Assembly (NCBI GenBank): GCA_965209045.1 | Contig: CBDBPW010000001.1 | Location: 186,001-250,000, forward strand | Origin: JAJEFO01 sp965209045 | GTDB taxonomy: Bacteria; Pseudomonadota; Alphaproteobacteria; Rhodobacterales; Rhodobacteraceae | Direction of reading: 5' to 3' | Length of the DNA: 64,000 bases | Part shown: piece after piece, positions 18,012-27,687 of the stretch | Position numbering within the stretch: position 1 is the stretch's first letter | Layout of the letters: each line of letters starts with the position of its first letter | Made by a program: the position numbers and the translations under genes | Notes under the pieces: generated by a model | The model's input: the letters and a program-made list of their open reading frames with translations, nothing else | The model's database searches: none | What the model was told of the DNA's origin: nothing

Positions 18012-19220
18012 ATGGCTGAAGCATTCATTTGCGAAGGACTGCGCAGCGCCATTGGCAGGTATGGCGGAACGCTCGCGGCAATGCGTCCCGACGACCTGCT
18101 GGGAGAGGTGATCCGTGCCGTCATGGCTTCAGCACCGTCCCTTGACCCGGAAGCGGTCAACGACGTGATCATGGGATGCGCCAACCAGGCCGGAGAGGAC
18201 AACCGCAACGTGGCGCGGATGTCGGCGTTGCTGGCCGGACTTCCCGAAACCGTCGGCGGGGCAACGATCAACCGGCTTTGCGGATCCGGCCTGGACGCAG
18301 TGGCCATTGCGGCACGCACGATCAGGACCGGCGAGGCGGACGTGATTCTTGCAGGGGGCGTCGAAAGCATGACGCGCGCGCCCATGGTCATGCCCAAGGC
18401 GAACGCCGCGTTTTCCCGACAGGCCGAGATTTTTGACACGACCATTGGCTGGCGCTTCGTCAACCGCAGGATGAAGGCGGTACACGGCGTCGACAGCATG
18501 CCGGAGACCGCGGAGAACGTCGCCTCGGAATTCGGAATCTCGCGGACCGACCAGGACGCATTCGCACTCCGGTCGCAGGAGCGCGCAGCGCGGGCCAGTG
18601 AATGCGGCCGGCTCGGGCAGGAGATCACTCCGGTCTCCGTTCCCCAGCGGCAGGCCGACCCTATCGTCTTCGACGCCGACGAGCATCCGCGCCGGACCTC
18701 GCTGGACAGGCTCGCCGCGCTGCCGGCCCCCTTCCGCGACGGCGGCACGGTCACGGCCGGAAACGCGTCTGGCGTGAATGACGGCGCCGCAGCGCTGATT
18801 GTGGCGTCGGAAGCGGCGATCGAGCGCTACGGATTGACACCCAAGGCGCGGGTCCTGGGCGCCGCGACAGCCGGCGTTCCGCCACGAATCATGGGCATTG
18901 GCCCAGCACCCGCCAGCAAGAAGCTGCTTGATCGCCTGGGCATCGCGACAACCGATCTGGACATCATCGAGTTGAACGAGGCATTCGCAGCCCAGGTGCT
19001 GGCAGTGACGCGTCAACTCGGCCTTCGCGACGACGCGGACTTCGTGAACCCGAATGGCGGAGCCATCGCGCTCGGGCACCCGCTGGGCATGTCAGGAGCA
19101 CGGCTGGCACTGACAGCCGCGACCGAGCTTCGAAACCGGGACCTGTCCTTCGCTCTTTGCACCATGTGCATCGGCGTCGGCCAGGGATTCGCCCTCGCTC
19201 TTGAGGGAGTCAGGCAGTAG
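18012..19220 (+). CDS. Thiolase, acetyl-CoA acyltransferase (beta-ketoadipyl-CoA thiolase-like)
   Basis: The 402-residue product has the thiolase landmarks: nucleophile Cys90 in NRLCGSGLDAV, GGVESMTRAPMVM around residue 117, NEAFAAQVLAV, the histidine in ALGHPLGMSGARL, and the second catalytic cysteine in CTMCIGVGQG. It cleaves or forms 3-ketoacyl-CoA with CoA. Overall layout, with a GWRFVNRRMKAVHGVDSMPETAEN stretch, resembles PcaF/PaaJ-type thiolases of aromatic catabolism, but no other pca or paa gene is near, so the substrate stays open. AGGAAG precedes the ATG. Confidence 0.92.
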   Translation: MAEAFICEGLRSAIGRYGGTLAAMRPDDLLGEVIRAVMASAPSLDPEAVNDVIMGCANQAGEDNRNVARMSALLAGLPETVGGATINRLCGSGLDAVAIAARTIRTGEADVILAGGVESMTRAPMVMPKANAAFSRQAEIFDTTIGWRFVNRRMKAVHGVDSMPETAENVASEFGISRTDQDAFALRSQERAARASECGRLGQEITPVSVPQRQADPIVFDADEHPRRTSLDRLAALPAPFRDGGTVTAGNASGVNDGAAALIVASEAAIERYGLTPKARVLGAATAGVPPRIMGIGPAPASKKLLDRLGIATTDLDIIELNEAFAAQVLAVTRQLGLRDDADFVNPNGGAIALGHPLGMSGARLALTAATELRNRDLSFALCTMCIGVGQGFALALEGVRQ

Positions 19221-19431
19221 CGCCTTCGCGCCTTCCCCGGACGCGGTTCCCTCGAGATTCGGTCCATTCGGGCCTCATTTCATGCACGTTTGCCCGGGGA
19301 TTCATCCCGGGAAGCCCGCGTTGATGACACGCTGTCGCTTTCGAGAACGCCGGCACCCGCTCTACGCGCTTCGGCCCTTCGCACCCGAGCTCGCCCAGTG
19401 CGCGCCGACGAGTGAAGTTCCGGCCAGCGGG

Positions 19432-19803
19432 TCAGGCGCACCTGCTCTCGGCCTCGAGCACTTGCTCTTCTTCAGAGAGCCGCGCTTTCTTGAAGTCCTT
19501 TCCCCACTCCTGCATTGCTTCAATGATGGGCTTCAGGCTTCGTCCCCGTTCCGTCACCTCGTACTCAACACGCGGCGGCACCTCGGCAAACACATGTCGA
19601 GAGATGACGCCGTCGGCTTCCAGTTCCCGCAGCTGAAGCGTGATCATCCGTTCGGTCGCGTTCGGGGCAAGACGGCACAGTTCGCTGAAGCGCTTGCGCC
19701 CGCCAAGAAGACGGCACACCAGGATCGGCTTCCAGCGGCCGCCGATCACGCTCAATGTCGCTTCGACATCGCACCCCGTCTTCCAATTGTACTTTCTGGC
19801 CAT
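19432..19803 (-). CDS. HxlR family transcriptional regulator
   Basis: The 123-residue protein is a single winged-helix HxlR domain: CDVEATLSVIGGRWKPILVC at the start, the recognition-helix region RFSELCRLAPNATERMITLQ, then LRELEADGVISRHVF and a wing PPRVEYEVTERGRSL. The N-terminal cysteine in WKTGCDVE is the position used for thiol or quinone/aldehyde sensing in some relatives such as QorR and YodB. It diverges from a quinone-oxidoreductase-like gene, with a palindromic site in between, the usual layout for a local repressor. The ATG at 19803 is preferred over the in-frame ATG at 19860, which would run through the operator. Confidence 0.9.
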   Translation of the reverse strand: MARKYNWKTGCDVEATLSVIGGRWKPILVCRLLGGRKRFSELCRLAPNATERMITLQLRELEADGVISRHVFAEVPPRVEYEVTERGRSLKPIIEAMQEWGKDFKKARLSEEEQVLEAESRCA

Positions 19804-19833
19804 CTCCGTCGCCTCGATGCTTCGATATCCGAT

Positions 19834-19851
19834 ACTTACAAAAATGTAGGT
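19834..19851. promoter_or_regulatory. Probable operator for the HxlR regulator
   Basis: The 18 bases form an inverted repeat with 7-base arms ACTTACA and TGTAGGT (six of seven positions pair) around an AAAA spacer. It lies 31 bases upstream of the HxlR start and about 70 upstream of the divergent oxidoreductase start. HxlR-type repressors typically bind such spaced palindromes. A possible -35 (TTGTCA, 19854-19859) for the rightward gene begins two bases away, with a weak CAGTAT -10 at 19877-19882, so binding would block transcription. Confidence 0.6.
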
Positions 19852-19921
19852 TCTTGTCAAAATCTAGGTGAATGCACAGTATCCGGGTCGAAGTTTCGAA
19901 CAGTCTAGACGGAGGTCAACA

Positions 19922-20932
19922 ATGAAAGCTCTTGGTTACAGCGAAAGGGGCCCGGTTTCGGCGCCGAACTCGGTCGTCGAATTCGGCGCGGACATGCCCG
20001 CTCCCGGCGCACGCGACCTGCTTGTTGAAGTGCGTGGCGTCTCGGTCAATCCGGTCGACGTGAAGGTCCGGGCAAACCGCCCGCCCGAAGGCATACGCAT
20101 CCTTGGCTTCGATGCGGCCGGCGTCGTCAAGGAAGTCGGCGCCGACGTGACGACATTCAAGCCGGGCGACGAGGTCTTCTATGCCGGCGAGTTCACCCGT
20201 CCGGGAAGCAATGCCGAGTTTCAGGCCGTGGACGAGCGCTTGGTGGGTCGCAAACCGTCCTCGCTCAGCTTTTCCGAAGCCGCCGGCATGCCACTGACCA
20301 GCATCACTGCCTGGGAAATGCTGTTTGACAGCTTTGGCATCAAGGAGGGAGGCGGCGACGGTGACGCGATCCTGATCATCGGCGCCGCCGGGGGCGTCGG
20401 GTCGATCCTGATCCAGCTGGCCAAGAAACTGACGGGCCTGGCCGTTGTGGCAAGCGCGTCTCGCGATGACACGGTTGCGTGGGTCAAGAAGATGGGGGCA
20501 GACCATGTGGTCAACCATCGCAATCCGCTGAACGAAGAGATGAAGGCGCTTGGCATCTCTCCGAAATACGTCGCCACGCTGAACCAGACGGACAAGCACT
20601 TTGACGCCATCATCGACCTGATCAAGCCGCGGGGCCATATCGCTCTGATCGACGACCCACAGGGCGTCAATATCGGCGCAATCAAGCTCAAGGCCCTGTC
20701 GTACAGCTGGGAGTTCATGTTTGCCCGATCGATGTTCCAGACCGAAGACATGGACGCTCAGTCCCAGCTGCTCAACCGCGTGTCAACGATGCTGGACGAT
20801 GGATCGCTGATCTCGACAGTGAACAAGCATTGCGGGACCATGAGCGAGACCACTTTGCGCGAGGCGCTCGCCCATCAGGAAGAAGGATCCGCCATCGGCA
20901 AGACCGTTCTGGACGGGTTCGGCGGCACGTAG
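19922..20932 (+). CDS. Zinc-type alcohol dehydrogenase-like / quinone oxidoreductase family protein
   Basis: The 336-residue medium-chain dehydrogenase/reductase has the N-terminal GroES-like domain (VEVRGVSVNPVDVKVRANRP, then LGFDAAGVVKEVGADV and FKPGDEVFYAG) and the nucleotide-binding motif IIGAAGGVGSILIQLAKKL near residue 158. The zinc-ligand cysteines of true alcohol dehydrogenases are not apparent, matching the NADPH:quinone reductase/enoyl-reductase side of the family. Length equals the 336 residues typical of the ZAD-like subfamily. A strong GGAGGT precedes the ATG at 19922. It probably detoxifies quinones or reactive carbonyls under control of the divergent HxlR gene and is followed three bases later by an SDR. 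Confidence 0.92.
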   Translation: MKALGYSERGPVSAPNSVVEFGADMPAPGARDLLVEVRGVSVNPVDVKVRANRPPEGIRILGFDAAGVVKEVGADVTTFKPGDEVFYAGEFTRPGSNAEFQAVDERLVGRKPSSLSFSEAAGMPLTSITAWEMLFDSFGIKEGGGDGDAILIIGAAGGVGSILIQLAKKLTGLAVVASASRDDTVAWVKKMGADHVVNHRNPLNEEMKALGISPKYVATLNQTDKHFDAIIDLIKPRGHIALIDDPQGVNIGAIKLKALSYSWEFMFARSMFQTEDMDAQSQLLNRVSTMLDDGSLISTVNKHCGTMSETTLREALAHQEEGSAIGKTVLDGFGGT

Positions 20933-20935
20933 GCC

Positions 20936-21703
20936 ATGGAACGGCCGCTGGAAGGCAAGATCATCATCGTCACCGGTGCCACGGGCGGCATCGGTGTCGA
21001 AACCGTCAAACGCCTGACCGATGACGGGGCCACCGTCGTCGCGTCGGGTCGCGACATGGACCGGTTGAAAAAGCTTGGCGCAATCGGCCCGAATGTCGTG
21101 GCGCATCGATCCGACGTGTCAAGCGAGGACGAGGCACGCGGCCTTGTTGAACGGGCCGAAACCGATTTCGGCAAGCTTGATGCCGTGTTCAACGGCGCTG
21201 GAATCGTCGGCGAAAGCGGCCTGATCGAGAACCAGGACCTCGATGGCTTCAATCATGTCATGGATGTCAATGTCGGCGGGGTCTTCCTGATGATGAAGCA
21301 CGCGGTCCCCGCCCTGCGACGCAACGGCGGCGGCGCGATCATCAACATCTCGTCGGTGGCTGGCTTGATCGGTGGCCGAGCCACGATGCCAGCCTACTGT
21401 GCAAGCAAGCACGCCGTGATCGGGCTGACGAAGAACGGTGCCAAGGCCTATGCCGGCGAAGGCATCCGAGTGAACGCGATTTGCCCAGGCCAAATCGACA
21501 CTGACATGCTTGCTGCCGTGGAAGCGGACGCATCCCCCGAAGATGCCGCCAAGGCGCGCGCCATGGTCATCGCCGCCATTCCAGCAGGACGCTATGGCGA
21601 ACCTTCGGAAGTCGCGGCCCTGGCCGCCTTCCTGTGCCGGGATGACGCCAAGTTCATCAATGGCAGCGTCTACACGATCGACGGGGCATTCACGCCGTTT
21701 TAG
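20936..21703 (+). CDS. Short-chain dehydrogenase/reductase
   Basis: This 255-residue classical SDR has TGATGGIG (residues 14-21), an NGAG variant of the NNAG motif, the catalytic YCASKHA, and VNAICPGQIDTDM after it. The C-terminus ends with YTIDGAF. It starts three bases after the oxidoreductase stop, so both are one transcription unit, probably under the same HxlR control. Relatives are annotated as glucose 1-dehydrogenase-like or cyclopentanol dehydrogenase-like; the substrate cannot be chosen from sequence. Confidence 0.92.
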   Translation: MERPLEGKIIIVTGATGGIGVETVKRLTDDGATVVASGRDMDRLKKLGAIGPNVVAHRSDVSSEDEARGLVERAETDFGKLDAVFNGAGIVGESGLIENQDLDGFNHVMDVNVGGVFLMMKHAVPALRRNGGGAIINISSVAGLIGGRATMPAYCASKHAVIGLTKNGAKAYAGEGIRVNAICPGQIDTDMLAAVEADASPEDAAKARAMVIAAIPAGRYGEPSEVAALAAFLCRDDAKFINGSVYTIDGAFTPF

Positions 21704-22311
21704 CTGGCTCAAGTGAGAGATCGGGGCAACGACAGGTTCTCGCAGATTCAACGGGCCTGCAGTTCCGTCACTCGGCGTCGGCATCTTGGTCGGAAAGAAC
21801 TGTTTGGGACCCATATGCGAATGTCACATTGAACTTTCGCACTGACTTCACGGGTCAGTGGAGGTGGCCAACGCCTCTCACCGTACAGGTGCGCCAATCC
21901 CGGACGCCGCGTCATGTCCTGCCCCTTGAACGGGGCGATGCAGCAGGGCCTTGGCCCTCTATCTCCGTGGCGGAGATCGGCAAGGCAAGGCTGCGCCCTC
22001 CCGGATCCTCGATGGCACCGGCCCAACACGCCCCCAGCGCCAAGCTCGAGCCGATGTGACTCTCGCATGTTGTTCCCAACTGTCTTGATCGAGGCGCAGC
22101 TCCGTGTCCCCAAGGGATTGAGCATCTCGCGGCGGAGGCGGCCAGGTGCATCTCAACGCGCGCGGCGCGCAGGAACCGCGTGGACAGGGCGACGCTCGCA
22201 AGCAACTGGCAATGCGACACTTGCCGTGCCAGAATTGGCCGGAAAGACACCGTCGGCCAGCCCACCCCGAGTCGTACGGACCCCGAGCCAGGATGTACGG
22301 ACCCACGCCCG
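21704..22311. other. Long intergenic region upstream of aidB
   Basis: These 608 bases hold several overlapping open frames on both strands, but none has convincing composition or a recognisable family. No RNA gene or terminator was recognised after the SDR. An in-frame ATG for aidB exists at 22180, but the 44 residues it adds do not resemble AidB. The region may contain decayed genes; I see no Ada-type or LexA-type box. Confidence 0.45.
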
Positions 22312-23937
22312 ATGACGGAACTGCCCGCAACCGCACTGCTAGAATCGCACGACGTGACCAATCAACCAGATGCTGCGGGCGACCGTGACCTCTGGGCCGA
22401 CGACATCGTGTTGCGCATGCTGGCCGACAAGGACGGGACGGGGAGTGCGCTCGCCACCTATGGTGCGACCCTCGGACGGCGCGAGATGCGGGCAGCGGCA
22501 CGAAATGCCGAGCGGCACGCGCCCGAGCTCCGCCTGTTCGACCAGGCCGGCCGACGCTTGGACGAAGTGGTCTTTCATCCCGACTACCATCGGTTCATGG
22601 CCACCTCGGTCGCCGCCGGATACCACTCGGTCGCATGGGAGCGCGAAGCCGGCGGCCACGTCGCTCACGCGGCCATGGTCTATCTGGCCAGCCAGGTGGA
22701 GCCCGGGCATTGCTGCCCGCTGACAATGACCTACGCCGCGCAGCCAGTGATAGGCGTTGCGGAAGGTCTGCACGATGACTGGCGCGCCCTGGCCCTTGCA
22801 CGGCAATACGATCCAGCAGCAAAGCCGGCGAAATTGAAGTCAGGCGTGACCCTCGGGATGGCGATGACCGAGAAGCAGGGCGGCTCCGATGTCAGGGCCA
22901 ACTCGACCGCTGCAGAGCGCGACGGGGATGCGTGGCGGCTGACGGGTCACAAGTGGTTCTGTTCCGCGCCGATGTCGGACGGGTTCCTGACGCTTGCCAG
23001 AACCGATTCCGGCCTGACTTGCTTCCTTGTGCCACGATGGCTGGACGGCGAACGAAACGGCATCCGGATCCAGAGGCTGAAGGAAAAGCTTGGCAACCGC
23101 TCGAACGCCTCGGCCGAAATCGAGTACCACCGCGCGCTGGCCTACCGCGTCGGAGAGGACGGCGAAGGCGTGCGCACGATCGTGGAGATGGTGCACCACA
23201 CGCGCCTCGACACTGCCATTGCGCCTGCCGGCCTCATGCGTGCCGCGCTCCGCGAAGCCCATCACTGGGTCTCGAACCGTCTCGCGTTCCAGAAGCGCCT
23301 GATCGACCAGCCGCTGATGCGCACGGTTCTCGCGGACCTTGCCCTCGACTGGCAAGGAGCGCTGACGCTGGGCATGCACGTTGCAAGAAGCTTTGACGGA
23401 CGCACTCCGGAAGACCGGGCCTTTGCACGGATCGGCGTGGCACTGGCGAAGTACCTGAACAACAAGCTTTGCCCGATTGTGGTCGGCGAGGCCATGGAGG
23501 TGCTTGGCGGCATGGGATATGTCGAGGAGACAATGCTCCCCATGCTCTTCCGCGAGGCGCCGTTGAACGGCATCTGGGAAGGGTCGGGAAACGTCATCTG
23601 TCTCGATGTCCTGCGGACACTCCTGAAGGTTCCCATGGCCGCCGAAGCGCTGAACGCCAACCTGGATTCCGTGGCAGGAATGGACAAGGCCTATGACGCC
23701 GCGCTCGCTGAGCATCGGTCACGCTGGCGGTCGCCGGTTCCAGAAGCGGAGGCAAGACTGTTCACCGAGCGCACGGCACTGTTGCTGACGGCGTCCGCGC
23801 TCCTGCGGCATGGCGAGGCAAAGGTTGCCGAAGCCTTTGTTGACTCCCGGCTGTCTGGAAACCGTGGCCGCACGAGCGGAACCTTGGCGCCGGTGCACGC
23901 GAACGCGGTGCTGGCACACGGGCTTGAACACGCCTGA
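22312..23937 (+). CDS. aidB: AidB-like acyl-CoA dehydrogenase
   Basis: From ATG 22312 the product has 541 residues, the size of E. coli AidB, and follows it block by block: FHPDYHRFM, the long segment CCPLTMTYAAQPV, the flavin-region motif MAMTEKQGGSDVRANST, GHKWFCSAPMSD, RLKEKLGNRSNASAEIEY, EAMEVLGGMGYVEE and PLNGIWEGSGNVICLDVLR. AidB is an FAD-binding acyl-CoA-dehydrogenase-fold protein that binds DNA and is induced in the response to alkylation in E. coli; its enzymatic role is uncertain. No ada gene is adjacent. It is preceded by 600 bases of apparent noncoding sequence and is probably transcribed alone. Confidence 0.9.
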   Translation: MTELPATALLESHDVTNQPDAAGDRDLWADDIVLRMLADKDGTGSALATYGATLGRREMRAAARNAERHAPELRLFDQAGRRLDEVVFHPDYHRFMATSVAAGYHSVAWEREAGGHVAHAAMVYLASQVEPGHCCPLTMTYAAQPVIGVAEGLHDDWRALALARQYDPAAKPAKLKSGVTLGMAMTEKQGGSDVRANSTAAERDGDAWRLTGHKWFCSAPMSDGFLTLARTDSGLTCFLVPRWLDGERNGIRIQRLKEKLGNRSNASAEIEYHRALAYRVGEDGEGVRTIVEMVHHTRLDTAIAPAGLMRAALREAHHWVSNRLAFQKRLIDQPLMRTVLADLALDWQGALTLGMHVARSFDGRTPEDRAFARIGVALAKYLNNKLCPIVVGEAMEVLGGMGYVEETMLPMLFREAPLNGIWEGSGNVICLDVLRTLLKVPMAAEALNANLDSVAGMDKAYDAALAEHRSRWRSPVPEAEARLFTERTALLLTASALLRHGEAKVAEAFVDSRLSGNRGRTSGTLAPVHANAVLAHGLEHA

Positions 23938-24602
23938 CGCGCCGCTCAATCACTGCCGCAAACAGGTTGGCAGCGACCGTCAATGTCCTCGGCCTCTCAC
24001 CGGTGCCGCTCCGGGTGACGTCATGGCATGAACACGGCGGCGCTCAAGCGGACAGCGGGTTCGCGATCGCGTGCTGCGCCACGCATCCGGCACGGCACTT
24101 TGGACTGAACTCGGAAACGCCCGCCTTTTGGGCCGCAACCGACTGCCTGCCTCATCCATGTGGGCCCGGCGGCAGGCCAGTCGCGCCAGTCAGCGGCCAC
24201 GCCCGGGCGATCCCGGCCAGCCTTGCGGTTCATCACGTTGAAGCGGCCCGGAAGGCACGCCAGTCCCTCACCACGCTCAAGGCCATGAAGCCCTGCACCG
24301 CGAGCGGCAGCCTCCTGACATTTCGTGGTCACGTCAGATTGGCCCGGAAAGTGCAAGACGCGTCGCTGGCATTGAACGATCCGTGGCCTGGCAACCCTGG
24401 TCTCGGTCACACGTTTCGGAGATCACCGAAATGATCGGGGCGACGGAATCCGAGTTCTGCAACAAGCGGCGGCGCGCGACGAGGTCTGGCACGGTTCATG
24501 CGAGTGCATGAAGTCGTGCCGACGCCCCGATGCGGACACGCGGGCGCCATGACCGACCGGGACAGCCAGCATTCCGGAAGGGCGCTTCCCGACACTCGCC
24601 AG
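23938..24602. other. Intergenic region between aidB and the ABC operon
   Basis: This 665-base stretch lies between two convergent transcription units. Open frames on both strands look like noise. I saw no strong terminator hairpin with a T-run, no tRNA and no repeat copy. Confidence 0.45.
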
Positions 24603-25757
24603 TCACTGGCGCGCGACCTCGATCCAGTTGCCCTCGACGATCCTGGAAATGATGATCACGTCAGCACCCTGGTGATCGCCGGGACCGTAGTCGACTTCCA
24701 CGCCCAGGATTTCGTCAGGGTACTCGAGGCTCTCCATCGCGGCCTGGAACGAGTCGTGCGTCAGGTCAGGGCCGGCAGCATCGAGCGCACGCACCAGCAG
24801 TTCCGCAGCGGAGCGCCCGAGAAGCGCTCCGGTCGGCGGGACTTCGCCGGTGGCTTCCTGGTAGCTCGCGACCCACGCCGCCAGGGTCGGGTTGTCCATG
24901 CGCGCAACGATGTCCGACCATCCGGCAGATGCGTACATGCCTTCAGTCACGCCACCGGGAACCCTTGCCACCGCGGTGTGAAAGGCGGCCGATGAACCCA
25001 TGAAACTCACGTCGGTCCAGCCGATCTTCTTGGCCGTCGCCACAGCAGTGATGACCTGTCGCAGCCCGAGCGCGATGGCGATGACGTCACAGCCGTCAGA
25101 CCTCAGCTTGGTCAGGGAGCCCACGAAGTCCTGCTCGTCCGGCCTGTGAGTCGTCTCGGACGCGAAGTTCAGCCCCAGTTCCGACGAGATGTCCTTGGCC
25201 CCTTCGGCGATCTCCTGACCGAAGTCCGAAGGAATGTACATGGCGCAAATGTTCGTCGCGCCTTCGTTCTTCACCAGGTAGCTTACGCCAGCCCGGATCT
25301 GGTCGTAGTAGGAGGAGACGCTCGCGTACTTGTACGGCGCCGGCGGTTCAAGCAGCTGGCGCCCCACCGAAAGAGGGGCGACGTTGGGAACGCCACGCCC
25401 TTCCAGCAATGGAAACAAGGCGACATTCATCGGCGTTCCGGTCGTCAAGAACATCGCGAAGACCTTGTCGGAGTTCAGCAGCTTGTTGAACCCGGTCATG
25501 GCCCTCGGCAGCTGGTAGCCATGGTCCTCCACGATCAGGCGAATCTTGCGGCCGTGCAACCCGCCCGAGGCATTGACTTCATCGAAATGGAGATTGGCGG
25601 CCCGAACCGCAGGTGCGCCAAATCCGGCGAAGGGACCCGACAGGTCGGAGTTGGTGCCGATCAGCACCTCGTCGTCCGACACGCCTTGGGTCTGCGCCGC
25701 TGCGGCGCCGCACATCAGCAGGGACACGACGAACGCGTTCTTGAACAGGTTCTTCAT
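24603..25757 (-). CDS. ABC transporter substrate-binding protein, branched-chain amino acid type
   Basis: The 384-residue product has a signal peptide (hydrophobic core after MKNLFKN, likely cut after GAAAAQ) and the LivK/AmiC-type periplasmic fold: VLIGTNSDLSGPFAGFGAPA near the start, ASGGLHGRKIRLIVEDHGYQ, and NVALFPLLEGRGVPNVAPLS. Family members bind branched-chain amino acids, amides, urea or aromatic acids. It is the last gene of a leftward operon with all other parts of a Liv-type importer and an acyl-CoA synthetase, so the ligand is probably an organic acid that is activated to its CoA ester. Confidence 0.93.
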   Translation of the reverse strand: MKNLFKNAFVVSLLMCGAAAAQTQGVSDDEVLIGTNSDLSGPFAGFGAPAVRAANLHFDEVNASGGLHGRKIRLIVEDHGYQLPRAMTGFNKLLNSDKVFAMFLTTGTPMNVALFPLLEGRGVPNVAPLSVGRQLLEPPAPYKYASVSSYYDQIRAGVSYLVKNEGATNICAMYIPSDFGQEIAEGAKDISSELGLNFASETTHRPDEQDFVGSLTKLRSDGCDVIAIALGLRQVITAVATAKKIGWTDVSFMGSSAAFHTAVARVPGGVTEGMYASAGWSDIVARMDNPTLAAWVASYQEATGEVPPTGALLGRSAAELLVRALDAAGPDLTHDSFQAAMESLEYPDEILGVEVDYGPGDHQGADVIIISRIVEGNWIEVARQ

Positions 25758-25787
25758 GGTCTCTTGGTCCTATCTGGTCATTCGGCG

Positions 25788-27677
25788 TCAAGCATACATC
25801 TCGTCGACAAGCGCGCCATGATTCTTTTCGACGAAACTGCGCCTGAGCTTCATGGTCGCGGTCAGTTCCTCGTCTTCGGCGGTCAGCAGGACGTCGATCA
25901 ACCGAAAGTCCTTGATCTGCTCAACGCGCGCGAAGTCGCTGTTCACGGCGTCCACCACGCCGCCGATGAGACTGCGCACCTCCCGAACCTGCGTCAGCGA
26001 CGCAAAGTCGGAGAACGGCAGGCGATTGTCCTGCGCAAACTTCTCGACCGTTTCCTGGTCTATCATGATCATGCAGGTAACGTGCTTGCGCCCGTCTCCG
26101 ATCACGATCGCGTCCGAGACATATGGCGAGGCCTTCAGCCGGTCCTCGATCTTCGCGGGCGCAATGTTCTTGCCGCCTGACGTGATGATGATGTCCTTGA
26201 TCCTGCCGGTCACGGTCAGGTAGCCGTCCGCGTCGATCTCGCCCGTGTCGCCGGTTCGCAGCCAGCCATCGGCCGTGTACGCGTCGGCGGATCTCTCGTT
26301 GTCGCGCCAGTAGCCCTTGAAGCAGCTGGCGGCCCTGAACTGGATCTCGCCGTCCTGTCCGATCCTGATCTCGCTGCCCGGCACGTTCCGCCCCACGGTG
26401 CCGAGCCGGTTTGCGGCAGCGGAATTCAGCGTCATGATGCCGGCGCTTTCCGTCATCCCGTATCCTTCAAAGATGCGCACGCCGATGGCCTGGAACCACC
26501 TAAGCAGATCCGGGGAAATCGACACCGCACCCGTGTTGCCTCGGCGCAGCCGGTCCATTCCCAGCATCCGGCGCAAGTTCTTCAGAAGGACGAGATCCCA
26601 GAACAGGTACCGCACCGTCACGCCGAAGGACTTCGGCCTGCCCGCAAGCTCTGCATCCGCCCTGGCCATTCCGGCGCCGAGCGCCCGGCCGAACGCCCAT
26701 CGCCCCAGCCACGTGGAATCCGCCTCCATGTTGGAAATGCGCGAATGCATCTTTTCCCACACGCGTGGCACGGCGACGAATACCGTAGGCGAGACTTCCC
26801 GAATGTTCTCGAAGACGGTCTCCGGACTTTCCGCGAAGTTGACCGTCGAACCGATCGCAATGGGATGGAGGACCGAGACCGTCCGCTCGAGCACATGGCA
26901 TAGCGGCAGGAAGCAGACATGCTCGTCGTCAGGCGACATCAGCAGCGTGTCGGGAGCTGTCGAGATCGAGTACATGATGTTGGAATGCGTCAGCATCGCC
27001 CCTTTCGGGTTGCCGGTGGTGCCCGAAGTATAGACCAGGAGCGCGACGTCTTCGGGTCTGGAGCGTTCGATCTCGCGATCGAAGCCGCCCGGGTTGAGCT
27101 CCGCCTCCGCTCGCCCGGCGTCATAGAGATCTTCGAGGAACATCACCCTGTCGTCGGCAAAGCCGCTCAGGCCGTCGGAGCGGAAGACGATGATCCTGGC
27201 CAGTCCCGGCATGTCGTCGCGCACGGCCAGCCACTTGTCGAGCTGCTCGTCGTCCCCGACGAACAGGAACCGGCTGTCGCTGTCATTGACGAGGTACGCG
27301 AGCTGCCGGGCGCTGTCGGTGCTGTAGACGCCGGACGGGATTCCGCCCACAGCCTGGACTCCAAGATCGGCATAGATCCACTCCTTGGAATCCTCCGCCA
27401 GGATCGAGACACACTCACCGCGCTTGAGCCCGAGCTTCCTGAGCCCCAGCCCGATCCACATCGCACGCTCCCGGAAATCGGCCCACGAATGAGACTGCCA
27501 GATGCCGTATTCCTTCTCGCGATGCGCCGTGCGGCTTTCGAGTTCCGTGCAGCGTCGCGCCCAGAGCTTCACCAGCGTGTCGCAACCGTCAACGAAGTAG
27601 GGTCCGGTCGAAAGATCGGCATTGATCGAAATGCCCGCCGCGACGCGTTGCCTCGGAATCGCCTTCCCTCCGCTCAT
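25788..27677 (-). CDS. AMP-dependent acyl-CoA synthetase, long-chain type
   Basis: The 629-residue product has the ANL-family motifs in order: the P-loop YTSGTTGNPKGAML near residue 190, the FEGYGMTESAG motif, WLRTGDTGEIDADGYL, and the C-terminal SGGKNIAPAKIE with the catalytic lysine region. The GGKNIAP form and the length fit the FadD15/long-chain group. It makes acyl-AMP and then acyl-CoA in the cytosol. The start at ATG 27677 has AGGAGA in front; that site overlaps the livF stop codon, so the two are tightly coupled. Its place inside a Liv-type ABC operon suggests that it activates the imported acid. Confidence 0.92.
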   Translation of the reverse strand: MSGGKAIPRQRVAAGISINADLSTGPYFVDGCDTLVKLWARRCTELESRTAHREKEYGIWQSHSWADFRERAMWIGLGLRKLGLKRGECVSILAEDSKEWIYADLGVQAVGGIPSGVYSTDSARQLAYLVNDSDSRFLFVGDDEQLDKWLAVRDDMPGLARIIVFRSDGLSGFADDRVMFLEDLYDAGRAEAELNPGGFDREIERSRPEDVALLVYTSGTTGNPKGAMLTHSNIMYSISTAPDTLLMSPDDEHVCFLPLCHVLERTVSVLHPIAIGSTVNFAESPETVFENIREVSPTVFVAVPRVWEKMHSRISNMEADSTWLGRWAFGRALGAGMARADAELAGRPKSFGVTVRYLFWDLVLLKNLRRMLGMDRLRRGNTGAVSISPDLLRWFQAIGVRIFEGYGMTESAGIMTLNSAAANRLGTVGRNVPGSEIRIGQDGEIQFRAASCFKGYWRDNERSADAYTADGWLRTGDTGEIDADGYLTVTGRIKDIIITSGGKNIAPAKIEDRLKASPYVSDAIVIGDGRKHVTCMIMIDQETVEKFAQDNRLPFSDFASLTQVREVRSLIGGVVDAVNSDFARVEQIKDFRLIDVLLTAEDEELTATMKLRRSFVEKNHGALVDEMYA

Positions 27678-27687
27678 TCCACGTCTC

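Noticed and set aside
24021..24410. 129-codon minus-strand frame between aidB and the ABC operon
   Set aside because: Unusual composition, no family and no ribosome site.
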